DNA of 6,093 bases from an uncultured Collinsella sp. (GTDB lineage: Bacteria; Actinomycetota; Coriobacteriia; Coriobacteriales; Coriobacteriaceae), in the NCBI GenBank assembly GCA_902470265.1, contig CABRFW010000104.1, positions 1 to 6,093 of the forward strand. The letters are read 5' to 3'. Positions 1-6,093 of this stretch are shown one piece after another (position 1 is the stretch's first letter; every line of letters begins with the position of its first letter). Position numbers and translations under genes: made by a program. The notes beneath the pieces are model-generated. The model was not told where the DNA came from. It saw only the letters and a list, made by a program, of their open reading frames with translations, and ran no database searches.

Positions 1-1266
1 ATCTGCTCCTTCCTGGTCTCTAACGTGCTGTACTGGCTCGAGAACTTCCATGTGGACGGCATTCGCATGGACGGCGTGTCCAGCATGCTGTACCTCAACT
101 TTGGCATCGACGATCCGGGCCAAAAGAAGTTCAACAAATACGGAACCGAGGAGGACCTGGACGCCAGCGCGTTTATCCGCCAGGTCAACTGCGCCGTGGA
201 GGCCCACTTCCCCGACGTGATGATGATGGCCGAGGAGTCCACCGCGTGGCCGCTCGTGACCTATCCGCCGCAGGACGGCGGCCTGGGCTTCCACTACAAG
301 TGGGACATGGGCTGGATGAACGACACCCTGCACTACATGCAGACCGATTTTCCGTGGCGCCCCGGCAACCACGGGCTGCTCACGTTCTCCATCATGTATG
401 CCTTTACCGAGAACTTTATTTGCCCGCTGAGCCACGACGAGGTCGTGCACGGCAAGTGCTCGCTGATCGGCCGCATGCCGGGCGACTGGTGGCGCCAGTT
501 TGCCGGCCTGCGCACGCTGGCCTTCTACCAGATGACGCACCCCGGTGCCAAGCTCAACTTTATGGGCAACGAGATCGGCCAGTTTATTGAGTGGCGCTAC
601 TACGAGTCCATCCAGTGGTTCCTGACCGAGGAGTACGAGACCCACCGTCATCATCAGGCGTTTATCAAGGCGCTCAACCACCTGTACACCGCCGAGCCCG
701 CCCTGTATGAGCGCGGCTACACCGACGACGGCTTTACCTGGATCGACGCGGACAACTCCAAGCAGTCCATCGTGAGCTTTGTACGCCAGGGCGAGGACGT
801 CGATGACGACCTGGTGATCTTAATCAACTTTGATCCGGCGAGCTACGAGAGCTTCCGCGTGGGCGTGCCGCGCGAGGGCGACTGGGAGGTCATCTTTGAC
901 TCCGACCGTCCCGAGTTTGGTGGCAGTGGATACGCAGGTGAGGAGCCCTACACCTGCTCGAGCGAGCCCTATCCCTGGAACGGGCAGATGGACTCCATTG
1001 AGATGAAGGTGCCCGGCCTGGCAGGCGTGGTGCTTAAGCGCCGCGGTCCCAGCAGCTATAAGCCGCCCGTGGTCGAGAAGCCCAAGAAGGCGACGCGCAA
1101 GCGTACGTCCACGGTAAAGCCCAAGCCCGCGGCTGCTAAGAAGGCTCCGGCTAAGGTGAAGGCTGTGAAGCCCGCTGCCAAGGCTACGGCCAAGTCCACC
1201 ACGGCCAAAAAGGCTGCTCCCAAGGCCAAGGTAGCCGCTGTTAAGGCTCCTGCCAAGAAAGCGTAA
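1..1266 (+). CDS. glgB: 1,4-alpha-glucan (glycogen) branching enzyme, C-terminal part, 5' end outside window
   Basis: GlgB cuts an alpha-1,4 glucan chain and rejoins it through an alpha-1,6 bond, branching cytoplasmic glycogen. The frame is open from base 1, so the GTG at 25 is an internal Val codon, not a start; 421 residues are present. Seen: GH13 region II DGIRMDGV with the nucleophile Asp at window residue 24 (bases 70-72), region III MMMAEES with the acid Glu at 232-234, region IV PLSHDEVVHGK with the transition-state Asp at 436-438, then the family blocks RMPGD and FMGNE. The beta-sandwich C-terminal domain ends near GVVLKRR (about 1044). By comparison with E. coli GlgB (nucleophile Asp405) roughly 290-380 N-terminal residues, including the CBM48 domain and GH13 region I, lie upstream. 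Odd points: Gly replaces the usual Ala after the nucleophile, and a basic tail of about 70 residues follows the normal end. Identification is secure; the tail's role is unknown. Confidence 0.96.
   Translation: MCSFLVSNVLYWLENFHVDGIRMDGVSSMLYLNFGIDDPGQKKFNKYGTEEDLDASAFIRQVNCAVEAHFPDVMMMAEESTAWPLVTYPPQDGGLGFHYKWDMGWMNDTLHYMQTDFPWRPGNHGLLTFSIMYAFTENFICPLSHDEVVHGKCSLIGRMPGDWWRQFAGLRTLAFYQMTHPGAKLNFMGNEIGQFIEWRYYESIQWFLTEEYETHRHHQAFIKALNHLYTAEPALYERGYTDDGFTWIDADNSKQSIVSFVRQGEDVDDDLVILINFDPASYESFRVGVPREGDWEVIFDSDRPEFGGSGYAGEEPYTCSSEPYPWNGQMDSIEMKVPGLAGVVLKRRGPSSYKPPVVEKPKKATRKRTSTVKPKPAAAKKAPAKVKAVKPAAKATAKSTTAKKAAPKAKVAAVKAPAKKA
1078..1263 (+). repeat. Low-complexity Lys/Ala/Pro-rich coding tail of glgB
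   Basis: These 62 codons encode 20 Lys, 2 Arg, 20 Ala and 7 Pro with no acidic residue, resembling histone H1 or the basic tails of actinobacterial HU-type proteins. At DNA level the hexamer AAGGCT occurs five times (1141, 1159, 1180, 1210, 1243) and AAG dominates Lys codons. It is in frame with glgB, ends at the TAA stop at 1264-1266, and begins after the C-terminal domain and a short linker (PSSYKPPVVE). Likely disordered and strongly cationic. Binding to nucleic acid, cell-surface polymers or another polyanion is possible but purely inferred. Confidence 0.9.
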
Positions 1267-1291
1267 CAAAGGCGTTACCACTGTAATTACC

Positions 1292-1306
1292 CGCCCCGCC
1301 GGGGCG
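1292..1306 (+). other. Small GC-rich hairpin after glgB
   Basis: CGCCCC and GGGGCG form a perfect 6-bp stem around the loop GCC, 25 bases after the glgB stop. The following bases (TAGGATACATG) contain no T-run, so this is not a classical intrinsic terminator. It could be a weak U-less terminator, an mRNA 3'-end stabiliser, or a chance fold in GC-rich DNA. The rest of the gap up to the glgP leader shows no convincing promoter: TAGGAT at 1307-1312 resembles a -10 box but has no well-spaced -35 box. Confidence 0.35.
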
Positions 1307-1324
1307 TAGGATACATGTCATAAC

Positions 1325-1359
1325 CGTTCCGGGAGAAACATCCCCGGGGGAAAGGAACG
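1325..1359 (+). promoter_or_regulatory. glgP ribosome binding region inside a foldable leader
   Basis: The Shine-Dalgarno-like AAAGGA (1351-1356) sits 4 bases before the glgP ATG, a short spacing; GGGGGA (1346-1351) at 9 bases is an alternative. Two folds share bases 1327-1330 and so exclude each other. One pairs 1327-1333 (TTCCGGG) with 1343-1349 (CCCGGGG), with two G-U pairs, leaving AAAGGA open. The other pairs CGTTCC (1325-1330) with GGAACG (1354-1359), covering part of the Shine-Dalgarno. Ribosome binding here is expected from the gene start; any regulatory switching is inference. Confidence 0.5.
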
Positions 1360-1360
1360 T

Positions 1361-3787
1361 ATGAATAAGATCTTCGACAACAAGCAGGAGTTTACCGAGC
1401 TCTATCGCGATGCCGTCATGAGCATCAGCGGCAAGAGCGTCGAAGCCGCCAGCGACCTCGACCGCTTTAACGCCCTGGCCAAGCTCGTGGCCGAGAAGGC
1501 CCGCACCGTTGCCACCAAGAGCGACGCCCGCGCCACCGCCGAGGGCAAGAAGCGCGTGTACTACTTCTCGATTGAGTTTTTGATCGGCCGCCTGCTCGAC
1601 AACTACCTGCTCAACTTTGGCGTGCGAGACATGGTCGCCGAGGCGCTCGACGACATGGGCTTTGACCTGTCCGTCATCGAGAACCAGGAGCCCGATCCGG
1701 CGCTGGGCAACGGTGGCCTGGGCCGTCTGGCCGCATGCTTCCTGGATTCCATGGCAGCCGAGGGCATTGCCGGCTACGGCAACGGCATGCGCTACCGCCA
1801 CGGCCTGTTTAAGCAGGAGATCGTCAACGGCAGCCAGGTCGAGGCCACTGACGAGTGGCTCACCCACGGCTATCCCTGGGAGGTCCGTCGTCAGGACAAG
1901 GCCGTAACCATCAAGTTTGGTGGTCACGTTGAGGGCTTTGAGGAGAACGGCCGCACGTTCTACCGCACGGTGGACACGCAGGATATCCTGGCTGTCCCCT
2001 ACGACATCCCCGTGGTGGGCTATGCCGGCGAGACCGTCAACAAGCTGCGCGTCTGGGCTGCCGAGCCGGTCGAGGAGCACTTTGACCTTGAGGCCTTCAA
2101 CCGCGGCGACTATGCCCAGGCCGATGCCGAGCGCGCCGAGGCCGAGGCCATCAGCGCCATCCTCTACCCCAACGACGCCGGCGAGCACGGCCGTCTGTTG
2201 CGCCTGAAGCAGGAGTACCTGTTTGTTTCGGCCGGCATCTACAGCCTGCTCGACACCTTTGAGAAGGAGCACGGCGAGAACTGGGAGCTGCTTCCGCAGT
2301 TTGTGGCAATCCATACTAACGACACGCACCCCGCCATGTGCGGCCCCGAGCTCATGCGTATCCTCATCGACGAGAAGAAGCTCGAGTGGGACGACGCCTG
2401 GAACATCGTGACGCAGGTCGTGAGCTACACCAACCACACCATCCTGCCCGAGGCCCTGGAGAAGTGGCCCATCGGCACGTTCTCCAAGCTCCTCCCCCGC
2501 GTGTACCAGATCATCGACGAGATCAGCCGTCGCTGGCACGAGTCGTTCGACACCACGCAGGAGGGCTGGCAGGAGCGTCTGCGTCAGACCGCCATCCTGT
2601 GGGACGGCGAGATTCGCATGGCCAACCTGTCCGTGATCTGCAGCCACAGCGTCAACGGCGTGGCCAAGATCCACTCCGACATCATCAAGAACATCGTGCT
2701 CAAGGACTTCTATGCCCTGACGCCCGAGAAGTTCAACAACAAGACCAATGGCATCTCGCACCGTCGCTTCTTTGCCGAGGCCAACCCCACCTACGCCAAG
2801 CTCGTGACCGAGGCCATTGGCGATGGCTGGCTCAAGGACGCCTTTGAGCTGGAGAAACTCAAGGAGTTTAAGGACGACACCGAATTCCTGAAGGCCGTGG
2901 GTGCCTCCAAGCGCGCCAACAAGGAGCGCCTGGCCGCCTACGTTAAGGCCGAGACCGGTCTGGTCATCGACCCCAACACCGTCTTCGACGTTCAGGTGAA
3001 GCGCTTCCACGCCTACAAGCGCCAGCTCATGAACATCATGAAGGTGATGGACATCTACAACCGTCGCATCGCCGATCCCAACTTCCACGTGACGCCGACG
3101 ACCTTCATCTTTAGCGGCAAGGCTGCCTCGAGCTACACCTTTGCCAAGGAGACCATCCGCCTTATTAACTCCGTGGCCGACATCATCAACAACGACGCCC
3201 GCGTGAACGAGGTCATGAAGGTCTGCTTTATCCCCAACTTCCGCGTGAGCAACGCCCAGCTCATCTACCCTGCCGCCGAGATCTCGGAGCAGATCTCCAC
3301 GGCCGGCAAGGAGGCCTCGGGCACGTCCAACATGAAACTCATGATGAACGGCGCCATTACGCTGGGCACCCTCGACGGCGCCAACATCGAGATCGCCGAT
3401 CTGGCCGGACGCGAGAACGAGGCCATCTTTGGCCTGACCGCCCCCGAGGTCGAGCAGCTCTGGGCATCCAACAGCTACTTTGCGTGGGATACCCTCAACA
3501 ACGATCGCGAGCGTCTGGGCCGCGTGATGGACGAGCTCAAGGACAACACCTTTGCGGGTCTTTCGGGCAACTTCGAGAGCATCTACAACGAGCTCATGAA
3601 CAACAACGACCCCGACCTGGTCATGGCGGACTTCCGCAGCTACGTGGATGCATGGGAGAAGCTCACCGGCAGCTACGGCGACCAGGAGACCTGGAACCGC
3701 AAGGCCCTGCTCAACACCGCCTCCTCTGGCTGGTTCTCGAGCGACCGCACCATTCGCGAGTACCGTGACGAGATCTGGCACGCGTAA
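1361..3787 (+). CDS. glgP: Glycogen/alpha-glucan phosphorylase (GT35, PLP-dependent)
   Basis: This 808-residue enzyme splits terminal alpha-1,4 glucose units from glycogen or maltodextrin with phosphate, releasing glucose-1-phosphate in the cytoplasm. The family signature EASGTSNMKLMMN is complete at residues 651-663 and Lys659 is the expected pyridoxal-phosphate Lys. Other conserved blocks in order: VYYFSIEFLIGRLL (67-80), DPALGNGGLGRLA (112-124), HTNDTHPA (318-325), TNHTILPEALEKWP, NNKTNGISHRRF, FDVQVKRFHAYKRQ (542-555) and FSGKAA (584-589). Length is normal for bacterial members and there is no frameshift. The ATG at 1361 is chosen because it starts a typical N-terminus just after the leader Shine-Dalgarno. 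The setting between glgB and glgC points to glycogen turnover; sequence alone does not separate a glycogen-preferring from a maltodextrin-preferring phosphorylase. I see no reason to expect the Ser phosphorylation control known in animal enzymes. Confidence 0.97.
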   Translation: MNKIFDNKQEFTELYRDAVMSISGKSVEAASDLDRFNALAKLVAEKARTVATKSDARATAEGKKRVYYFSIEFLIGRLLDNYLLNFGVRDMVAEALDDMGFDLSVIENQEPDPALGNGGLGRLAACFLDSMAAEGIAGYGNGMRYRHGLFKQEIVNGSQVEATDEWLTHGYPWEVRRQDKAVTIKFGGHVEGFEENGRTFYRTVDTQDILAVPYDIPVVGYAGETVNKLRVWAAEPVEEHFDLEAFNRGDYAQADAERAEAEAISAILYPNDAGEHGRLLRLKQEYLFVSAGIYSLLDTFEKEHGENWELLPQFVAIHTNDTHPAMCGPELMRILIDEKKLEWDDAWNIVTQVVSYTNHTILPEALEKWPIGTFSKLLPRVYQIIDEISRRWHESFDTTQEGWQERLRQTAILWDGEIRMANLSVICSHSVNGVAKIHSDIIKNIVLKDFYALTPEKFNNKTNGISHRRFFAEANPTYAKLVTEAIGDGWLKDAFELEKLKEFKDDTEFLKAVGASKRANKERLAAYVKAETGLVIDPNTVFDVQVKRFHAYKRQLMNIMKVMDIYNRRIADPNFHVTPTTFIFSGKAASSYTFAKETIRLINSVADIINNDARVNEVMKVCFIPNFRVSNAQLIYPAAEISEQISTAGKEASGTSNMKLMMNGAITLGTLDGANIEIADLAGRENEAIFGLTAPEVEQLWASNSYFAWDTLNNDRERLGRVMDELKDNTFAGLSGNFESIYNELMNNNDPDLVMADFRSYVDAWEKLTGSYGDQETWNRKALLNTASSGWFSSDRTIREYRDEIWHA

Positions 3788-3808
3788 AGAAGGCGCGCGA
3801 GCTCCCTT

Positions 3809-3820
3809 TGCCGCACGGCA
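3809..3820. promoter_or_regulatory. Short inverted repeat TGCCG-CA-CGGCA upstream of glgC
   Basis: Two perfect 5-base arms are separated by CA, 22 bases after the glgP stop and 76 before the glgC start. In DNA this could be an operator-like dyad. In RNA it could form a 4-bp stem with loop GCAC followed by TTATT, which would be a very weak terminator. No promoter with well-spaced -35 and -10 boxes is evident around it. Five-base arms can arise by chance in GC-rich sequence. Confidence 0.2.
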
Positions 3821-3825
3821 TTATT

Positions 3826-3856
3826 CGGTGGGCGCGACCAGGCGCCGCGCCCACCG
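3826..3856 (+). terminator. Strong 11-bp hairpin in the glgP-glgC gap; possible U-less terminator or mRNA processing/stability element
   Basis: CGGTGGGCGCG (3826-3836) pairs perfectly with CGCGCCCACCG (3846-3856) around the 9-base loop ACCAGGCGC. The stem can extend by ATT (3823-3825) with AAT (3859-3861) across a 2-base bulge. No T-run follows (CTAATGGGTTAG), so it lacks the tail of a classical intrinsic terminator. As it lies 39 bases after glgP and 39 before glgC, it may cause partial termination, protect the upstream mRNA 3' end, or mark a cleavage site. The fold is seen directly; which function applies is open. Confidence 0.5.
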
Positions 3857-3881
3857 CTAATGGGTTAGAAACATCGATGAC

Positions 3882-3890
3882 AGAAGGAGA
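3882..3890 (+). promoter_or_regulatory. Ribosome binding site of glgC
   Basis: AGAAGGAGA contains the core AGGAG at 3885-3889, six bases before the ATG at 3896. It is the strongest Shine-Dalgarno in the window and fixes the glgC start. It also argues against the out-of-frame ATG at 3877, which lies upstream of it. Confidence 0.88.
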
Positions 3891-3895
3891 AATCG

Positions 3896-5044
3896 ATGAG
3901 TAAGAAAGAATGTATCGCGATGCTCCTCGCAGGAGGACAGGGCAGCCGATTGGGGGCACTCACCCAAAAGATCGCCAAGCCGGCGGTTAGCTTTGGTGGC
4001 AAGTTCCGCATTATCGACTTTTCGCTCTCCAACTGCTCCAACTCGGGCATCGACACGGTGGGCGTTCTGACGCAGTATCGCCCCTACCTGCTGCATGCCT
4101 ATGTGGGCTCCGGCGAGGCGTGGGATTTGGACAGCCGCGACGGCGGCGTGTCGATCCTGCCGCCGTACGAGACGCAGACCGGCGGCGCCTGGTATGCGGG
4201 TACGGCAGACGCCATCACGCAGAACCTCGACTACATCAAGGCCAACGACCCCAAGTACGTCCTGATTCTTTCGGGCGATCACCTGTATCGCATGGACTAC
4301 CGCAAGATGCTCAAGACGCACATTGAGAACAACGCTGACCTCACGGTGAGCGTTATGCCCGTGCCGTGGGAAGAGGCCAGCCGCTTTGGCATCCTGACGA
4401 CCGACCCCGAGGACGGCCGCATCACCAAGTTTACCGAGAAGCCCGAGAAGCCCGATTCGAACCTCGCGTCCATGGGCATCTACATCTTCTCGGCCGACGT
4501 GCTGATCGAGGCGCTCAAGGAGGACGCTCTGGACCAGCGCTCGAGCCACGACTTTGGCAAGGACATCATCCCCAAGCTGCTCGGCGAGAACAAGCGCCTT
4601 TACAGCTACGAGTTCCACGGCTTTTGGAAGGACGTCGGCACCATCGCCAGCTTCCACGAGACCTCGATGGACCTGCTGGGCAACAACCCCGAGTTCGATC
4701 TGTTTGACAAGCACTTCCCCATCATGTCCAACATCACCACGCGTCCGCCGCACTACATTGGCCCGGACGGCCGCCTGGACGACTGCCTGGTCTCCAACGG
4801 CTGCAAGATCTACGGCACCGCTCGCCACTCGATCCTTTCGACCGATGTCATCATCGAGGAGCGCGCCGTGGTCGAGGACTCCGTGCTGCTGCCGGGTGCG
4901 CACGTTAAGAGCGGCGCGCACATCTGCCGCGCTATTTTGGGCGAGAACTCCACGGTCGAAGAGGGCGTGAAGCTCGGCTCTGTCGATACCACCAAGGATA
5001 CGGCCGTCGTTGGAAATGACGTCGTTATCGGGAAGGGGGAATGA
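3896..5044 (+). CDS. glgC: Glucose-1-phosphate adenylyltransferase (ADP-glucose pyrophosphorylase), catalytic subunit
   Basis: GlgC joins glucose-1-phosphate and ATP into ADP-glucose and pyrophosphate, the committed and usually allosterically controlled step of bacterial glycogen synthesis. The 382 residues match the usual Gram-positive length of about 380. Seen: nucleotide-binding [14 protein letters not shown] (10-23), [18 protein letters not shown] (29-46), GTADAI (102-107), catalytic-metal [10 protein letters not shown] with Asp128, the sugar-phosphate EKP with Lys182, FWKDVGT (243-249), and a C-terminal left-handed beta-helix of hexapeptide repeats from about residue 294. Asp128 and Lys182 correspond to E. 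coli Asp142 and Lys195; Lys36 lies at the position of the E. coli activator-site Lys39, but the effectors here are unknown. All catalytic motifs are intact, unlike in the following gene. The TGA stop is followed after four bases by the glgD ATG, so the two are very likely cotranslated and form a heteromer. Confidence 0.98.
   Translation: MSKKECIAMLLAGGQGSRLGALTQKIAKPAVSFGGKFRIIDFSLSNCSNSGIDTVGVLTQYRPYLLHAYVGSGEAWDLDSRDGGVSILPPYETQTGGAWYAGTADAITQNLDYIKANDPKYVLILSGDHLYRMDYRKMLKTHIENNADLTVSVMPVPWEEASRFGILTTDPEDGRITKFTEKPEKPDSNLASMGIYIFSADVLIEALKEDALDQRSSHDFGKDIIPKLLGENKRLYSYEFHGFWKDVGTIASFHETSMDLLGNNPEFDLFDKHFPIMSNITTRPPHYIGPDGRLDDCLVSNGCKIYGTARHSILSTDVIIEERAVVEDSVLLPGAHVKSGAHICRAILGENSTVEEGVKLGSVDTTKDTAVVGNDVVIGKGE
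5033..5039 (+). promoter_or_regulatory. Ribosome binding site of glgD inside the end of glgC
   Basis: AAGGGGG lies in the last codons of glgC, nine bases before the glgD ATG at 5049. An earlier ATG at 5041 overlaps the glgC stop but hits TGA after three codons, so it cannot start glgD. The arrangement suits translational coupling, in which ribosomes ending glgC restart on glgD. Confidence 0.65.
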
Positions 5045-5048
5045 TCCG

Positions 5049-6093
5049 ATGATCAATCGCAAGGCCATCGGTTATATCACCGCTAACTACTCTTCGTCCT
5101 ACGGCAGCGTGCTGCTCAAGGACCGCCCCATCGCGTCCGTTCCGTTTTTGGGCCGCTACCGCCTGATCGACTTCCCGCTGTCCAACATGATGAATGCCGG
5201 CATTAAGACCGTCGGCGTCGTCATGCCGGGCAACTATCGCTCGCTGATCGACCACGTGGGCTCGGGCAAGGACTGGGGCCTGGACCGCAAGAAGGGCGGC
5301 CTGTTCATGGTGCCCGGCAACGCGTATGGCACCACCAAGGGCGGCATGCGCTTCCTGCTGCGCGACATCATCTCCAACAAGACGCTGTTCCAGCGCTCGG
5401 ACAAGCCCTACGTTGTGATGATGGGCACCAACATCATCTTTAACATGGACCTCAACACCATCATCGAGGCGCACGAGAACTCTGGCGCCCAGATGACCGT
5501 GGTGTACTGCAAGGCTACGCGCAATGTTGATGACGAGACCAAGCTCGAGATTAACGAGAACGGCCGCCTGACGGGCGTGAGCGCCGGCGTCGTGTACGGC
5601 GACAACGCCTCCATGGACTGCTGCATCGTCAACCGCGAGACGCTGCTCGAGATTATCGACCACTACCAGGCCGCCGACTATCTTGACCTGCTCGAGGCAC
5701 TCCAGGGCGACTTTGGCAACATCGACGTGTGCAGCTACGAGTACAAGGGCGAGGTCGTGGGCGTATTTAGCGAGAAATCACTGTATCGCCGCAGCATGGA
5801 CCTGCTCGACCAGACCGTCGCCGACCAGCTCTTCGATCCCGAGCGCCCGATCCTGACCAAGGCTCACGACGTGCCGCCTTCGCGCTATGCGACCGGTAGC
5901 CACGCCTGCAACTCGATTATCTCGGCCGGCTGCATCATCAAGGGCACCGTGCGCAACTCGATCCTGTCGCGCGGCGTCGTGGTCGAGGAAGGCGCCTCGG
6001 TGACCAACTCGATCATCAACCAGAGCTGCATCATCAAGAGCGGCGCCCGTGTTGAGAACGCCATCCTGGACAAGAACAACGTGGTCCCCACCA
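5049..6093 (+). CDS. glgD: GlgD, ADP-glucose pyrophosphorylase regulatory-type subunit, 3' end outside window
   Basis: This GlgC paralogue starts MINRKAIGYITANY and stays open to the right edge (348 codons plus one base); family members are about 370 residues, so only a short C-terminus is missing. In Gram-positives GlgD pairs with GlgC and modulates its activity while being poorly or not active itself. The sequence agrees: the pyrophosphorylase fold is kept (GRYRLIDFPLSN at 35-46, VGSG at 70-73, C-terminal hexapeptide helix with NSIISAGCIIKG and NSIINQSCIIKSG), but the GGxGxRL nucleotide loop is replaced by NYSSSYGSVLL, the catalytic Asp position reads Asn128 (GTNIIFNMD), and the EKP sugar-phosphate Lys is absent. 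The ATG at 5049 gives the conserved N-terminus and the start lies four bases after glgC. Direct biochemical inactivity in this organism is inferred, not shown. Confidence 0.95.
   Translation, partial: MINRKAIGYITANYSSSYGSVLLKDRPIASVPFLGRYRLIDFPLSNMMNAGIKTVGVVMPGNYRSLIDHVGSGKDWGLDRKKGGLFMVPGNAYGTTKGGMRFLLRDIISNKTLFQRSDKPYVVMMGTNIIFNMDLNTIIEAHENSGAQMTVVYCKATRNVDDETKLEINENGRLTGVSAGVVYGDNASMDCCIVNRETLLEIIDHYQAADYLDLLEALQGDFGNIDVCSYEYKGEVVGVFSEKSLYRRSMDLLDQTVADQLFDPERPILTKAHDVPPSRYATGSHACNSIISAGCIIKGTVRNSILSRGVVVEEGASVTNSIINQSCIIKSGARVENAILDKNNVVPT

Noticed and set aside
25..27. GTG at 25 as a start codon for the branching enzyme
   Set aside because: The frame continues upstream to base 1 with family-like residues (SFLVSNVLYWLE), and a start here would lack the CBM48 domain and half of the catalytic barrel. 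It is an internal Val.
1078..1263. Basic tail as a separate small DNA-binding protein gene
   Set aside because: It is continuous and in frame with glgB, with no internal start codon carrying a Shine-Dalgarno.
1307..1312. TAGGAT as a -10 promoter box for glgP
   Set aside because: The nearest -35-like sequence (TTACCA at 1275) is 26 bases away, too far, and no other convincing -35 box is present.
1241..3781. 846-codon open frame on the minus strand opposite glgP
   Set aside because: It mirrors almost the whole of glgP, which carries a full set of phosphorylase motifs. Its translation is a Val/Gly/Leu/His-rich shadow without recognisable domains, as expected when GC-rich codon use removes stops from the reverse strand.
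5041..5052. ATG at 5041 overlapping the glgC stop as the glgD start
   Set aside because: This frame reads three codons and stops at TGA (5050-5052). The ATG at 5049 gives the conserved GlgD N-terminus.
3857..5068. 403-codon open frame on the minus strand opposite glgC
   Set aside because: It overlies an intact GlgC with conserved motifs, shows the same shadow composition, and has no family signature of its own.

Overview
The window is an ordinary-looking glycogen metabolism locus with all genes on the + strand. In order it holds the 3' part of a glycogen branching enzyme gene (glgB), a complete glycogen/alpha-glucan phosphorylase gene (glgP), a complete glucose-1-phosphate adenylyltransferase gene (glgC) and a nearly complete glgD, the non-catalytic-looking partner of GlgC. 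I see no RNA genes, mobile elements, CRISPR arrays or phage genes.

Organism: base composition is GC-rich with strong use of C or G at third codon positions, which suggests a high-GC Gram-positive. A GlgC/GlgD pair is typical of Firmicutes and is also known in some Actinobacteria such as the Coriobacteriia; ordinary high-GC actinomycetes usually have GlgC alone. Together these suggest a gut-type coriobacterium (Collinsella or a relative). This is inference from composition and gene content, not from a marker gene.

Layout: positions 1-1266 are the catalytic-barrel second half and C-terminal domain of GlgB, followed by an unusual Lys/Ala/Pro tail of about 70 residues. Positions 1267-1360 are a 94-base gap with a small GC hairpin and a leader that can fold around the glgP ribosome binding site. 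GlgP fills 1361-3787. Positions 3788-3895 are a 108-base gap with a perfect 11-bp hairpin and a clean Shine-Dalgarno. GlgC fills 3896-5044, and glgD starts four bases later at 5049 and runs off the right edge. No stretch over 300 bases lacks a gene.

How the genes work together: GlgC (with GlgD as likely regulatory partner) makes ADP-glucose from glucose-1-phosphate and ATP. Glycogen synthase, not in the window, polymerises it, and GlgB adds alpha-1,6 branches. GlgP removes glucose from chain ends as glucose-1-phosphate. Storage and mobilisation are thus encoded together. The tight glgC-glgD junction fits equimolar synthesis of a heteromeric enzyme, while the hairpin-bearing gaps on either side of glgP may allow separate dosing of glgB, glgP and glgCD.

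Most worth a second look: the histone-H1-like tail of GlgB with its distinct alanine codon use, the two alternative leader folds at glgP, and the U-tract-less hairpin before glgC. I found no evidence of a new biological system.
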